From Antilocapra americana (taxonomy: Eukaryota > Chordata > Mammalia > Artiodactyla > Antilocapridae), in NCBI GenBank assembly GCA_007570785.1, contig ML660774.1:12547970-12611969 (forward strand): a stretch of 64,000 bases of DNA, in the 5' to 3' direction. The notes below the pieces were generated by a model, which was not told the DNA's origin, searched no databases, and was given only the letters and a program-made list of their open reading frames with translations. Made by a program: the position numbers and the translations under genes. Positions within the stretch are counted from its first letter, which is position 1; each line of letters opens with the position of its first letter. Below, in pieces: positions 11,191 to 24,050 of this stretch.

Positions 11191-13576
11191 TTAATTTTTA
11201 AATTGTCACATTAAATGCAGCTGTGGTGTTTTCAAAACACTGAACCATGAAAAGCTACAAATAAGCCCAAAGTCAAGTGTTTTACTTCCACCCCAAATAT
11301 TTATGTAGTGTTGGCCTCATTGTTTATTTTGAGAGTCAAGATCCATCCTGGTATGTACATGTATATATTTATACAAGGTTCTATGTGAGTATGCATAAAC
11401 ACTTTAATATGGTGACTAATTATTCATAAAGTTAAAAACTTTTTAAAAGCTTTCATGTAGTAATTCTTATTCATGATGTAATTCTCATTTTTCATCAAGG
11501 TGGAAATGTTTTTATTTATACCTTGCAGTTGCCATGTAAGAATTCTAAATTTAATATTATAGTTGAGTGTATCAATATCTCAAGATACAGTTTCTTAATT
11601 GGTACAATATATTGCTGTCACATTTCTAGACTGACACTTGGTCCCACACAGTTATGGCCAATTACAGTAAAACCTACTGAAGCTCATCTTGCAATCTTCC
11701 ATAAAGAAGGGGGATAATGAGGGAAGAAGACACTCTGTTCTTTGGTTCTTTGAAAATTTCCTTCTATCTGGATTGTCACTGAGCGGAGGAAGAATTAACT
11801 TAGCTTGTTGCCACCTGAGTGACCACCTAAGATTGAGTACAATTATTTTTTGATCCATTCTTTCAAACATTTATCGTTAACATTTACTCTGGATTGTGCA
11901 TAAATAAAGGTGAAAGATTTGAAAGATATGGGGAGGATAGCTGATGGTCTGCTGTGCACCTAGAGACAATGGGCTTCCCAGCTCAGTGAGATAGGAGCCA
12001 GTTGACATGGGCCAGATAAAAGTACACAGAGGATTTGAAGCAGTTGGAGAGAATGGCATGGTAGGTGTTGTCTGGTGAGGAACAATTTCATCTTGATAGA
12101 TGGCTTTGATCATTCTCATTCAGTCTTTAATTTCAGCTTTACTTTAGGCAGAGGATTAAAATGTGCACATACAGGGAACAATTTAATGCCATTTACTTCA
12201 TTTTAGTTGCCCTCTCCCACTTCTCATGTTCAGAGAACTTCTGATACAAACACTCATGTACAAGCAGTTTTTTGTTTGCATTTGTTTTAGTTTTACTTTT
12301 TGGATGGTCCTAGGATGAGAACTTGGAAAGATGAAAAAAACAAAAGAAGTTAAGACAGCACAAAGATCTTTTATCAAGTTGGCCAATATTATGGGTGACT
12401 TGTACTCAAGTCGAGACCTGAAGAGACTTTATTAAACATGACTCAGAGTAGCCTACCTGAAGACAGGAAGAGGACCATTATCCTCCAGTCTCTGCCCCTT
12501 TGTTCTTCAAACAACAACCCTCAAGGTTTTAGGTAACCCTGATATCAGAGTGACACTGTCAGCAAAAACTCTGAGGTAGAAAACAAGAGGTACATAGTAA
12601 GAGCATTAGGCACTCCTGTGGCCTGCCCAGTGTGTGGGTAAAGCCTACCATGAACTGGTTGCTTCAGTAGCAGCCAGAGCAGAAACTGGAGCTCAGACTG
12701 TGCACTGGTGCACAAGAGGTGTCTAATGGAAACCTTAGATGCTGCACAATAAAGCATTACCTTTAATAGTGCATCTCTCTAGAGAAGAGAAGCCTGCTAG
12801 GATACTGTTTGAACATAATATGATTTTGTCAGTGTGCATATTAGGGTGGAGGAAGCATTGGGAAGGAAACAAGCCCTATTTCTACCTCATGGTTTTCCAA
12901 AAATGTGCCTTGTTATTTTCCAGAATGATTTCTAGGCTAATTTAAATATCCAAACTGGGGGTTAGAATGTTGAATAAGTAAGATAGTGGCACTTGCCTTT
13001 GCTTTTCTAGAAATGCAGACATAATGCTGCATGCTAGTGTTTAGAAATTATAATAAATTTCAAAACAGAAATGTTAAGCCAGTTACAATAAAAAAAGCCT
13101 CATATCTAGTCTATCAGAATTTATTTTCAAATTTTAATAAGGGTATAAGGAATGTGCAGTGAACCAGAGACCCAGATTACAGAAATGCTAAAAAGAGCAT
13201 TTACAATTCTGTGACATAAAAGCAGGCTAGGGACAAAGCAATCACAGAGTCTAGGGAATTAAATCTTGACTTGTCTTTTAATCTTTGTGCAAACAACCGC
13301 AAAATGCAGAGCAAATGCTATCCTGGTACCATGGGAAACTGTCAATATTGATATTGCTTATAGATAAACGGAACTTACAATGTGAAAACAGACTAAGCAA
13401 ACCAACTTAACTATGTCAAAGAATTTCAGTTAAATCATTTTTGAGAACTACTCTATTTGAATATTCATCATGCCTTTTATTAAATATGTCATTAAATGTA
13501 TATCAATTTAATTATGTTGTTTGATTTTTAAAATGATGTGTTTGTATTTAGTTTCTTGATCACATTCTTTCAGATC
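11191..13576. other. Intergenic, no gene recognised
   Basis: About 2.4 kb with no recognised repeat. Short frames on both strands (for example 11652-11870 and 11877-12119 on the minus strand) lack family features. I see nothing to annotate. Confidence 0.35.
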
Positions 13577-13587
13577 ACAACTTATAA

Positions 13588-14825
13588 AATGGCATTAGCT
13601 AACTTATAAGCCAGGCTTCAACAGTTGTGTGAACCAATAACTTCAGATATTCAAGCTAGATTTAGCAAAGGCAGAGGAACCAGAGATCAAATTGCCAACA
13701 TCCGATGGATCAAAGAAAAAACCAAGGAATTCCATAAAAACATCTACTTGTGTTCATAGACTATCCTAAAACCTTTGACTGTGTGGATCACAACAGACAG
13801 TGGAAATTTTAAGGAAATGGGAATACCAGAATTCCTTACCTGCCTCCTGAGAAATCTGTATGCAGGTCAAGAGCCAACAGTTAGAATCAGATGTGGAACA
13901 ACAGACTGGTTCCAAATTGGGAAGGGGTACATCAAGGTTGTATATTGTCACCCTGCTTATTTGACTTATATGCACAGTACATCAAGTCAAATGCTGGGCT
14001 GGATGAAGCACAAGCTAGAATCATGATTGCCGGAAGAAATATCAATAACCTCAGAGATGCAGATGACACCACCCTTATGGCAGAAAGCAAAGAGGAACTA
14101 AAGAGCTTCTTGATGAAAGTGAAAGAGGAGAGTGAAAAATATGGCTTAAAACTTAACATTCAAAAAACAAAGAACATGGCATCCAGCCCCATCTCTTCAT
14201 GATGAATAGTTGGGCAAACAGTGGAAACTGAGAGACTATTTTCTTGAGCTCCAAAATCACTGCAGATGGTGACTGCAGCTGTGAAATTAAAAGATGCTTG
14301 CTCTTTGGAAGAAAAGTTATGACCAACCTAGACAGTCTCTGCTATTAAAAAGCAATGACATTGCTTTGCTGACAAAGGTCTGTCTAGTCAAAACTGTGTT
14401 TTTTCCAGTACTCATGTATGGATGTGAGAGTTGGACCATAAAGAAAGCTGAATGCTGAAGAATTGATGCTTTTGAACTGTGTTGTAGGAGAAGATTCTAG
14501 AGAGTCCCTTGGACTGCAAGGAGATCCAACCAGTCAATCCTAAAGGAAATTGGTCCTGAATATTCATTGCAACAACTGATGCTGAAGCTCCCAATACTTT
14601 GGCCACCTGATGCAAAGAGCCAGCTCATTTGTAAAGACCCTGATGCTGGGAAAGATGGAAGGCAGGAGAAGAAGGGGATGACAGAGGACGAGGTGGTTGG
14701 ATGGCATCACCGACTCAATGGACATAGGTTTGAGCAAGCTCCAGGAGATGGTGAAGGACAGGAAAGCCTGGCATGCTGCAGTCCATGGAGTCATAACGAG
14801 TTAGAGATGATTGAGCGACTAAACA
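13588..14825 (+). repeat. BovB LINE, 5'-truncated
   Basis: This is a + strand BovB beginning inside the reverse transcriptase and running to the 'gagcgactaaacaac' 3' tail. Translated pieces show the RT palm order: a 'QGCILSPCLFDLY' block and an altered active-site block 'RDADDTTL' (normally YADD) in 13891-14202, then the C-terminal region. Flanking direct repeats acaacttataa (13577-13587 and 14826-14836) support one insertion event. Stops and frameshifts show that it is dead. Confidence 0.9.
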
Positions 14826-14836
14826 ACAACTTATAA

Positions 14837-15059
14837 TAGATCCTCAGTAAGCATTTTTTTGAAATATTGATGGTGTCAAAGAAGGTGACATCTTCAAAAA
14901 ATTACAGCAAGTATACATTTCATGGGTCCCAAAATGGACACAAATATTAAATATAATGACATCATAGCAAGAATTATTGTAATAATACTGATCATCATTG
15001 ATATTATAGCAATACCAATGAATACTTAATATTATCTATTTTGTGAAAGCATAGCTATA
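14837..15059. other. AT-rich intergenic DNA
   Basis: Nothing is recognised apart from AT-rich sequence. The MIR that follows may begin here. Confidence 0.3.
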
Positions 15060-15240
15060 AATGTAATCAATTTTCACAACAAATATAAGAGATAACTTTT
15101 TCTTTCATTCATTTTTTTTAGGTGAGGAAGACTCCAGCACACTGAGGTTAAATATCTTGCCCACAGTCACATAGCTAGTAAGAGGAGATCCAGCATTTGA
15201 AGCCAGGAAGTATTGCTCCAGTATCTGTGACTTTTTCCCC
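15060..15240 (+). repeat. MIR SINE
   Basis: The MIR right half is visible: 'taggtgaggaagactcc', 'cacactgaggttaaatatcttgccc', 'agtcacatagctagtaag', then 'catttgaagccagga'. The left part is decayed. Confidence 0.65.
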
Positions 15241-16668
15241 ATGATGATAAAATGCTAGACTTCATAAGCCAATCAACCATTATGGAATACATAACAAGAA
15301 TTTTTCTAATCATTTTACGATTTAAATCTTTCATTTAAATTGCTAAATTACCAAGGGCAAAAATAAATCTATCAGGAGAGAAGAAGTAAGAGAATAGAAA
15401 ATACAACATTCCATATTGTTTACAACAAAGTATATCTCAGTTGAATTTACTGGGTGAAAAATCATGCCAGTATTAAAAATGAGTTAGAGATATAAAATTT
15501 TGTGAATCAGTTAATATTTTCTTAAAGATTACTCTTTTAAAAATAAGCATTATAATATTAAGAAGATTTGATGTTGGCTTCACATTTTCCAATTTTAACA
15601 TTTTAATTTACTGTAAGCAATATGCTTACAGGGACATAATACATGAGAAGAACTGTTATGTATGCTTTACAAATATGAACTTATTCAGTTCTAAAGGATC
15701 TTTTTGAAAATCAGCTTACTGATGAAAAACTGAGATAAAATGACTTGCTTTATGTCATGGTTAGCAAGTTTAGAGACAGGATTCAAAATCTTGGAAGGCT
15801 TTCTTTGTGTCCATTCTTTATCTTCCATGTTCTTTAAATAAGGATCTTGTATATAATAACAAATAAATCATAAAAAATAAAAATATTGAGTTCCTGTTTC
15901 CAGGAACAGTGAAAATTCTATCATGTCTGTCTTAAATAAATAGTGCTATGCTTCTTTATTGAGTAGCATTTACTAGCTGATTTATATTCTATCTTTGAAG
16001 GCCTCATTTTACTCATTTATTTTGTTTTTTCCTATGTTGTATGAATATAGCAAGTTATTGGGATTCATAAGAGCTTATTTTGAGACATAAATAAAATAAT
16101 TCCAGTAACCAATTTTCTAACAATTCTCCTTAATCTGCCTCAGCTAATAAATATTTTAAAATGTAAGAAATATGATGCTTTTGGTATAGGTTTTGGAGAC
16201 AGGCTGGAATATTTGCTATGCCAGTGTGTACCACAGTGAAAACAAAATGAAATGAACGAGTAAACAAACAGAGTCTTTTCAATATGATGTGAAAACAGCC
16301 AGGGAAGACTGTTCCCTTTGGTTAAATCAATGCAGTGTGAAGTCTGTGTAAATTTGTTGTAAGCATTATGACAGATGGGAAAGAACTCATTTAAATTTCA
16401 AAAACTCTTGCCTTGCAAAGGAATTTTCTTAGGATAATTTGTATTCATATCTAAATAGCAGGCGCCTCAAGACTAAGCAGTGCAGTTGCCATTTATATTA
16501 CAGGTTTCGGGAGCTCCTTTTCTTTATTTTTCTGAATCATCCTCTTCTTTGAACTGTTATTCAGAAGATAGTGTTGCTTTTTGTCCTTTTGGAGTTTCTT
16601 CGCTTTGGCTAATGAGAAAAAGTTGCCAATTCCTTTCATCTTCATTATCACGTTAATTGTTCTTCTTG
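15241..16668. other. Intergenic, nothing firm
   Basis: Mostly AT-rich DNA. A weak MIR-like segment (15630-15790) has 'gatgaaaaactgagataaaatgactt' and 'ggttagcaag'. No gene is seen. Confidence 0.35.
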
Positions 16669-16862
16669 TGTGTGCTTAGTCACTGAGTCATGTCTGACTC
16701 TTTGGACTCCATGGACTGTAGCCCTCCAGGCTCCTCAGTCCATGGGGATTCTCCAGGCAAGAACACTGGAGTGGGTTGCCATGCCCTCCTCCAGAGGATC
16801 TTCCCAACCCAGAGACTGAACCCAAGTCTCCCGTATTACAGGTGGATTCTCTACTGACTTGG
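16669..16862 (-). repeat. Bov-tA SINE, inverted
   Basis: 'gtgtgcttagtcactgagtc' through 'tccaggcaagaacactggag' to 'ggtggattctctactgact' is a Bov-tA in reverse orientation, lacking the last part of the tRNA head. Confidence 0.85.
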
Positions 16863-17008
16863 CTGCTTTCTGGATGATGTCCTGTCCTGTAGAGAGCTGC
16901 TAATTCCATCAGATCTGTTCAGGTATCTGAGCCATATTAACAACATTCTAACAATTGTTTTCATCATAGATGTGGTAAATTAGATCAGATGTAATGAGAG
17001 AGACCCGA

Positions 17009-17154
17009 ATTCAGTCCCTAGGTCAGAAAGATCCCCTGGAGGAAGAAATGGCAACCCACTCCAGTATTCTTGCCTGGAGAATTCCGTGGACACAGGAGCC
17101 TGGTGGCCTACAGTCTATAGGGTTGCAAAGAGTCAGACACAACTGAGAGACTAA
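17009..17154 (+). repeat. Bov-tA SINE without tRNA head
   Basis: It starts at the equivalent of 'atccctgggtcgggaagatc' and runs through 'tggcaacccactccagtatt' to 'gcaaagagtcagacacaact'. The tRNA-like promoter part is missing. Confidence 0.85.
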
Positions 17155-17289
17155 CATACATGGTAAATTAGAGTTTACCTTTAAGTCACCAAGGATTGAG
17201 TACATATTTTTAAATAGGTCATTTCTACGGATCACAAAGCCTATCTTCTATTTGTGTTACGTATCCCCACTACAAATTTGAATGATAAA

Positions 17290-17508
17290 TAGACACTAGG
17301 GGAATGTGAGCACCAAGGGATAACCATGTAAAGAAGAAAAGGACAGCCATGTGCAAGTCAAGAAGAGAGGCCTCAGGAAAAACCAGACCTGCTGACACCC
17401 TCATCTTGGGCTTTAGCCTCCAGAGCTGTAAAAAGTAAATTCTCTTGTTTCAGTCACCCAGTCCATTCATTGTGGTGTTTTAATATGGCAGCTCTAACAA
17501 ACAAATAG
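17290..17508 (+). repeat. MLT1-like solo LTR, 3' part
   Basis: 'ctgctgacaccctcatcttgg', 'ctttagcctccagagctgt', 'tctcttgtttcagtcaccc' and 'tggcagctctaacaaac' form the typical 3' end of an MLT1/MaLR long terminal repeat. It is non-coding; no internal retroviral genes are attached. Confidence 0.55.
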
Positions 17509-17514
17509 TCCTGG

Positions 17515-18010
17515 GTTAGTTTTCTACTGCTGCGCTAACACATCAACACAAATTCAGTGGTATTAAGAGAATGCAAATATATTTTCTTACAGTTCTCTAG
17601 GTTCTATGGATCTTGCTGTTCTAACAGTAAGTTGTCAACTCAGCTGCCTTACTTTCTCAACATTTTAAGGGAAAAAAAAAATCTGTGTTCTTGCCTTCCA
17701 CACCCTCTAGAGGGTACTCACAAGCTTTAGCCTATGGCCATTTTTCCTTCATCATCAAAATCGGAAATTGTATCTCCTTTGTTCTTTCTTCCATCATCAC
17801 TTCCTCTGACCTTCTTCTGCCTCCCTCCTCTACTTTTTTGGATCCTGGTTATCACCTTGGACCCACTCAGATAAATCCAGAATAATCTCCCTATTTTGTC
17901 AGCTGATAAACAACCTTAAATCCATGTGCAGGCTTCATTCTCCTTTGCCTTGAAACATAACATTCTTCTGGGAATTAGGATGGTGGATAGCTTTCTGATG
18001 GAGAGGATTT
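17515..18010 (+). repeat. Old interspersed repeat, family unresolved
   Basis: 'gttttctactgctgcgctaac' ... 'cttcttctgcctccctcc' ... 'taatctccctattttgtcagctg' ... 'cctttgccttgaaacataac' resembles a widespread old mammalian repeat whose name I cannot give with certainty. The 66-codon frame inside (17685-17885) has no independent support. Confidence 0.4.
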
Positions 18011-18429
18011 TCTGCCAACCATAGTCCTATCCCCAGGCATTGTTTATTCTTAAAAAGTAGTGGGTTTATTTTTTTGTTTTTTTACTATCACTGTACAGGA
18101 AATGGGTATGATATTGAAATCCCCACAGTAGTGAGGGTTGGGTTTCTGCCTAGCAGACCCAGACATTTTCTGCTTGTATAAGTCAAGTAGCCCTTTAAGA
18201 GGCTACTCAACATTCCCAGGTCATAAGTATTTATTCATTTCTAGACATTTAGCATGAAGAACTAACTCTCTTTCCTTTCACAAATCTCCTGCTAGGCTGT
18301 ACTTTTGTCACACCTCATCAGAAGCCAGAGATCAAGAGAGTTATGTGTTTTATAACTCTCAGTTCAAAAAGTCAGTGGTGGGGAAAGTAGAAGGGTAGAG
18401 GAAGTGGAGAGTAGTAAATGAGAAAAGTT

Positions 18430-18860
18430 TAAGTTCACCATCTCTCACATGAAATCCATCAACAACTCCCACTAAGTTTGCCTTTTAATATCTCTCCACT
18501 CCTCCCCTTTACCACTGCCATCCTCTAAGCCAGATGGTTTCATCAGTTTTCCTTGACACCACTGTAATAGTTTCCTAACCAATTGACTTGTGCTCAGCCA
18601 CACTTCTCACCTGCACATGGCAGTCAACTTTTAAAATCAAGATGTGTCTCCTTCATCCCACTTCCAAATCATTCATGTCTTTCTGCTGCTCTGAAGATAA
18701 ACTCCTCAATCTGTGGCTTCCTCCCTCACACTCAGCTTTAGCTGAAGCCTTGCTTACCACATCGGGAATTTTTACCCCAGCCACGTTGGCCTCATGTTGG
18801 GCTTTGATGTTCTTGTGTCCTTGTCTTTTTTCAGGCATTTGGATGCATTGCTTTTTCCAT
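18430..18860. repeat. L2-like pyrimidine-rich block
   Basis: The order of phrases ('ccactgccatcctctaagcc', 'aatagtttcctaacc', 'cagccacgttggcctcatg') resembles an L2-type consensus. The match is loose. Open frames on both strands (18588-18890 +, 18653-18838 -) overlap each other and are not called as genes. Confidence 0.35.
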
Positions 18861-19244
18861 CCCTGCTGTCATTCCCTCTTTGGATGGTAAGTGTTCCTTT
18901 CTGAGTTGTCAGACTTTGTAGGCACCCACTGTTGCTTTTTGCTTCCCTACACTCTTCACTGCCTTTTCTGTGTCCCATGGGAGGTGTCAGGAACTACATT
19001 GCTCAGAATCACCTTTCCCATGTGGTTCTTGGTGAGAGGTGGCCAAGGAGTAGTGCTTTCAAGAGAGTTGGAAGTCAAAAAAGAGAGTTCTTTATTCTCT
19101 GAAAGCGAATGCAGGGAGACCAAATAGCAAAGACAGAGCTCGGCTTTGATGCCTCTTGGAAACTTCTGAAGACATTATGGGAGAAAATGGAAATGGGTAA
19201 ATGAGTAATTATGTGTGTTCATGGAAGCTAGGGTCCAGGTGGAA

Positions 19245-19350
19245 AGAACATCATAGAATGTAGGTTCTAGAGCATACTCTGTCACTGACCAAGTGACCCT
19301 AGATAAATTTTTTGAAGAGTTTTTATTCTCTCATTTTCAAAGAGGTGTTG
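19245..19350 (-). repeat. MIR SINE fragment, inverted
   Basis: 'tctgtcactgaccaagtgaccctagataaa' followed by 'ttctctcattttcaaagagg' is a diverged inverted MIR core. Confidence 0.45.
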
Positions 19351-19530
19351 TTTTTTTTTTTAATCCATGAGTAGGAAAAACTATGGCACATGTGAAGTTG
19401 CTATAAAGTGAGTGACACTCAGTTTACCTCAGTTTCCTTAGCTGTGGTAGAAAGGTCTGTTCTGCTTTTGAGCCCCTAGGCTGACATCTCATATGATTCC
19501 AGGAGATTTCAGGATAAGAATTTGTTTAAT

Positions 19531-19625
19531 GAGGTAATTCCCTAGTGGTCCAGTAGTTATGACTCTATGGTGTCACTGCTTAGGGTCTAGGTTTGATACC
19601 TGGTCAGGAACTGAATTCCTGCTCA
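19531..19625 (+). repeat. CHR-2-like tRNA SINE fragment
   Basis: 'taattccctagtggtccag', 'tagttatgactctatgg' and 'ttgatacctggtcaggaac' give the A- and B-box layout of a tRNA-derived artiodactyl SINE. Confidence 0.6.
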
Positions 19626-19892
19626 ATGAAATTTGTTCAGGCTTAAATAAATTGACATTTTACACTTTAAAGCTTATTTAAACTAGATGAGTCTGTCACT
19701 CTAATTTTGAAACCAAACTTCCCTAAACTCAGGGCACTCATGTTTTAAAAATATCACTTAAAAATAAGCTCACATTCATTTTTTTCTTAAATGGCATTTT
19801 GTGTCTTCTTAATAAGACATGAGACATGAGGAAGGGGTGATTTGTTAATATTGCTTGAGGGTAACTGGTCACTAGGATTTTGTGCATACTCT

Positions 19893-19923
19893 ATCCCCCC
19901 CACCCCCACCCCACCCCCTCCCT
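19893..19923. repeat. C-rich low-complexity run
   Basis: A run of C tracts separated by single A or T bases ('ccccccccacccccacccc' type), about 30 bases long. Confidence 0.8.
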
Positions 19924-20213
19924 ATCCTAGGAATCCATTACTTTTAGGGCCTGGCACATGCTTCGTTGATGTTTAGCATGTCTTTTGTTGAAAACTGAAG
20001 TTGGTCAAGACAGGTTTGGGAACTGAGGTAAATAGGCATATTGGTATGAAATTTTATGATTACCTGGCTAGGAGTTGGGCTGTGTTTAATACTTGCTGGA
20101 GCTGAGCTATCAGAGGCTAAAATTTCTTTTAGTGTCCTTGTTTTGTCTCCGCTAGTTTTGGGATTTCCCTACAAACTTCCCTGAAGAAAAGAACTTTTCA
20201 GGGTCTGTCAGCT

Positions 20214-20386
20214 GTGAAAGTAAAAAAGTGAAACTGTTAGTCGCTCAGTCGTGTCCAACTCTGCTCCGTGTACTGTAGCCCGCCAGGCTCCTCTGACTGT
20301 AGGATTTCCCAGGCAAGGATACTGGAGTGTGTTGTCATTCCCTTCTCCAGGGGGTCTTCGACCCCTGGAAGCCACCAGGGAAGCCC
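20214..20386 (-). repeat. Bov-tA SINE, internally deleted
   Basis: An inverted Bov-tA from 'gtgaaag...gttagtcgctcagtcgtg' to 'gccaccagggaagcc'. The tRNA B-box part between the 'ggggtcttc' and 'gaagccacc' segments is missing. Confidence 0.8.
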
Positions 20387-22550
20387 TTTGCCCTGCAGAG
20401 GAAGCCTTTATTATGGAGAGTGCTCTGGGGGCATTTTAAAATGGCTTCTTCCCCTCCCTCTGCCACAGGCAGCAGGTGATTTTTCTTGGCTCTTCCCTGT
20501 GAGAACATAGTGGGGTTCCTGAGGATAAAGCCCCCAAGACTGCAGCCCCAGGAGTTTCATTCTCACACTGGCCCTCACGCAGCTCTCCAGCCATTTGTTC
20601 AAGTTACCATTTACAGGTTCTTGCCAGTTTCTGATTCTAGCAGCTTCTGCTCCAGGTAAGCTAAACCCAGCTGTGAGTTCTTTGGGTTCCCTCTCTAAAG
20701 TTTGTCCTGAGACCTCAAGGCTCTGCTGTCTCCAGGAAGCGTCATTGATTTTCGATTTGTTCAGGTTGGTTTTTTCTTATTGTAGGGACATCTGAGCTCT
20801 TTAGATATCTGTCCTTTCTTTTAAAAACAATGATTTTTAAAATAGTATGGTGAAAGTGCATTGTTTCTCCAAGGGAAATAAGTATTTTAGTCCCTTTATC
20901 TCACTGAGTGTTGATATTTTATTATAATTATGTGTTAAAACACAGAAACATAAATTTAGACCTAAATTCCATAGGTCTATAGTTCTTAACCAATTTTTGG
21001 TTACAAATATATTTTATAGATATAATGTATTTGTAAATTACGTTAAACCCTACAAAAATACTAAAACTTTAATCAGCTGTATCACTTTAGGGTCATGTGA
21101 ATGAGCCAGAACAGTTTTGATAGGCTTCACAGAAGGAAGATATAGTTGGTTCTGATGCTGTACTTGTCTGTTTTTGTATTTTAACTGCAATAATACTTCT
21201 GCATAAAAGTTCTGTTTAGTATAGAGTTATATAAAATGATACAGTTACCATAAAAATTCTTCCTTTTTCCTATTTATGATCATCAAACAAAAGCTCTACT
21301 AGGATGTAATTTTTCAGTATTGATTTTGATAAGGTTCTTTTGATAATTCTTTAAGGCATTATATTCACATGAAGAGATGTGTCCAATGCAATGTTATTAA
21401 AACATTTAACTATTAAAAGAATAAGTAGATAGTAAAGATTATTATCTAATTATTATTTTGAGTCAAGAATAGGAAAAATGTTATCTTTGTGCAAATTTAT
21501 CACATAAATATATGGTATCATGTACCTTATAACTAATGACCTGTTGCAGTTTTAGACATTCAAATGTATCACTTTATGAGTATAAAATATGTCTTCCTTT
21601 GTGTTCATCTTGTATTCCTCTAACATAGCGAACTCTAGGAGACTCGAGTAAGTTCTTTTAACCCATTCATTTAATTTTGAAACTTTCTTTGAACATTAGG
21701 CATAATGTTATAATAGTCTTTGTGCTAGACATATTCTATAAGCAACAAAAATGAAGTCAAAGAATCCCATGGCACTAACTGATGAGAAGGCAGCTATTCT
21801 GATGATATGGAATTTGTCCCTGTTTGTAGTTTGTTTTCAAAATAACATTTGTGATAAAGGTGACTGATAATATATACACTGATCTCAGACTGAGAAAAAT
21901 GTATATTTTTGCTGAGTTTTGAAATCAGGTTAATTGGATGTGACTACCAGTTCTGATGACTCATATCTCTATGATCTTGACAGGCTTACTCAGTATCTAA
22001 GCCTCAATTTCTTAATCAGGAAAATGACCTGAAAAAGTTGCTGTGAATTCAAATGACTCAGTGGATGTAAAGATCCATTTCCTCCACTCTTTCCTTTCAG
22101 TGAACCATTAGTTTGACATAAACATTTTCCCCATGTTCTCTGGTAAAGTATCTTACATATATTAAACCCTAATTGATAATATCATAGAATATAATATATG
22201 ATACCCTCTACACACTTGCAGAGATTTTTTTTTGTTTTAAATGAATGACTAGATTGACTGAAGAATGTGGAAATATCAAATAGAAAAGTGGTTACTATTG
22301 CTAAAGTAAAGATGTATACCAAGCAAGATTAATAGAGACATCCTAGAAATATAGCCCACTTTAAAAGAAATGAATCTTGGTAGGAAGAATTTTAGAAAGT
22401 TGGTGTCTTAGATTGTTTTTTACTGAGTCTGACTTCTCTGACCACATAGTACTGATAGGGGTATCCACATTTAGCAATAGACTAAGGAATTCTTAAACTT
22501 TAGACTTCTTTAAAGACCTAAAAAGGACCATAGTCTATAATAAGAAGCAG
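20387..22550. other. Intergenic, no gene recognised
   Basis: 20387-20830 is a less AT-rich block that may belong, with 20090-20213, to an old repeat split by the Bov-tA. A 66-codon frame at 20595-20795 has no family match. A decayed inverted MIR lies at about 21935-22100 ('ctaagcctcaatttcttaatcaggaaaatg'). The rest is AT-rich with no gene. Confidence 0.4.
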
Positions 22551-22614
22551 TCCCTTCATGAGTCACAGCCTTGTGGCTTACTCAGTGAATCTATGAGCCA
22601 TGCCACACAGGGCT

Positions 22615-24050
22615 GGACACTCATAGGCAAGTCTGGCTTCGTCTCTTGTGGGGCCACTTCTCCTTTCTCCTTGGCCCTGGTGTGGACAGGGTTTTGTTTG
22701 TTTCAAGTAGGGATAGGCCAATAAGATCTCCCTTCACCCCTCAGAGACCGTCTGTCCTGACCCCCCATAGGAGTCTCATCTCACACTCTAGCACTCATCT
22801 CACAAGCTAGCAAAATAATTCTCAAAATTAGGCTTCAGCAGTACGTGAACTGAGAACTTCCAGGTGTTCAGGCTGGATTTAGGAAAGACATAGGAACCAG
22901 ATAATCAAATTGCCAACATCCATTGGATCATAGAAAAAGCAAGAGAATTCCAGAAGAACATCGGCGTTATTGACTATGCTAAAACCTTTGACTGTGTGGC
23001 TCACAACAGAGTGGAAAATTCTTGAAGAATTCTATGTGGAAAATTCTTGAAGAGATTGGAATACCAAACCACCTTACCTACCTCCTGAGAAATCTGTATG
23101 CAGGTCAAGAGGCAACAGTCAGAATTGGACATGGAAAAATGGACTAGTTCAAAATTGGGAAAGGAGTACATCAAGGCTATATATTGTCACCTTGCTTATT
23201 TAACTTAAATGTAGAGTACATCATGAAAAATGCTGGATTGGATGAAGCACAAGCTGGAATCAAGAAAAATTATCAATAACCTCAGATATGCAGATGACAC
23301 CACACTTATGGCAGAAAGTGAAGAGGAACTAAAGAACCTCTTGATGAAAGTGAAACAAAAGAGTGAAAAGGCTGGCTTAAAACTTCAGAAAACTAAGATC
23401 ATGGCATCTGGTCCCACTACTTCATGGCAAACAGATGGAGTAACAAAGGAAACAGTGACAGAATTTACTTTCTTGGGCTCCAAAATCACTACAGATGTGA
23501 CTGCAGCCATGAAATTAAAAGATGCTTGCTTCTTGAAGAAAAGTTATGACCAAGCTAGACAGCATATTGAAAAGCAGAGACATTACTTTATCAAAAAAGG
23601 TCCATCTAGTCAAGGCTATGGTTTTTCCAGTAGTCATGTATGGATGTGAGAGTGAGACCATAAAGAAACCTGAATGCCAAAGAATTGATGTTTTTGAACT
23701 GTGGTGTTGGAGAAGACTCTTGAGAGTCCCTTGGATTGCAAGGAGATCAAACCAGTTAATCCTAAAGGAAATAAGTCCTGAATATTCATTGGAAGGACTG
23801 ATGCTGAAGCTAAAGCTCCAATACTTTGGCCACCTGATGTGAAGAACTGACTCATTGGAAAAGACCCTGATTCTGGGAAAGATTGAGGACAGGAGAACAG
23901 GATGACAAGAGATGAGAAGGTTGGATGGCATCACCAACTCAATGGATATGAGTTTAAATAAGCTCCTGAAGTTGGTGATGGACTAGGAAGCCTGGTGTGC
24001 TGCAGTCCATGGAGTCTCAAAGAGTTGGACATGACTAAGCGACTGAAGTG
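22615..24050 (+). repeat. Second BovB nested in the full-length BovB
   Basis: From about 22791 the text is BovB RT to 3' end, closing with 'catgactaagcgactgaagtg'. A 139-codon frame (23230-23649) carries the active-site block 'RYADDTTL'. Direct repeats acacagggct at 22605-22614 and 24051-24060 flank it. The first 175 or so bases (22615-22790) are not the BovB sequence expected next to the RT and are of unresolved origin. Confidence 0.85.

Noticed and set aside
16688..16909. tRNA gene suggested by tRNA-like A and B boxes in SINEs
   Set aside because: The tRNA-like heads are diverged SINE promoters without a foldable acceptor stem and anticodon arm. No true tRNA gene was found.
18588..18890. 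100-codon + frame overlapping 61- and 68-codon minus frames
   Set aside because: The overlapping frames on both strands in an L2-like pyrimidine-rich block are what chance gives; no protein features were seen.
23230..23649. 139-codon frame as a functional reverse transcriptase
   Set aside because: It covers only part of the BovB ORF. The upstream RT and the whole endonuclease are missing or shifted in this copy.
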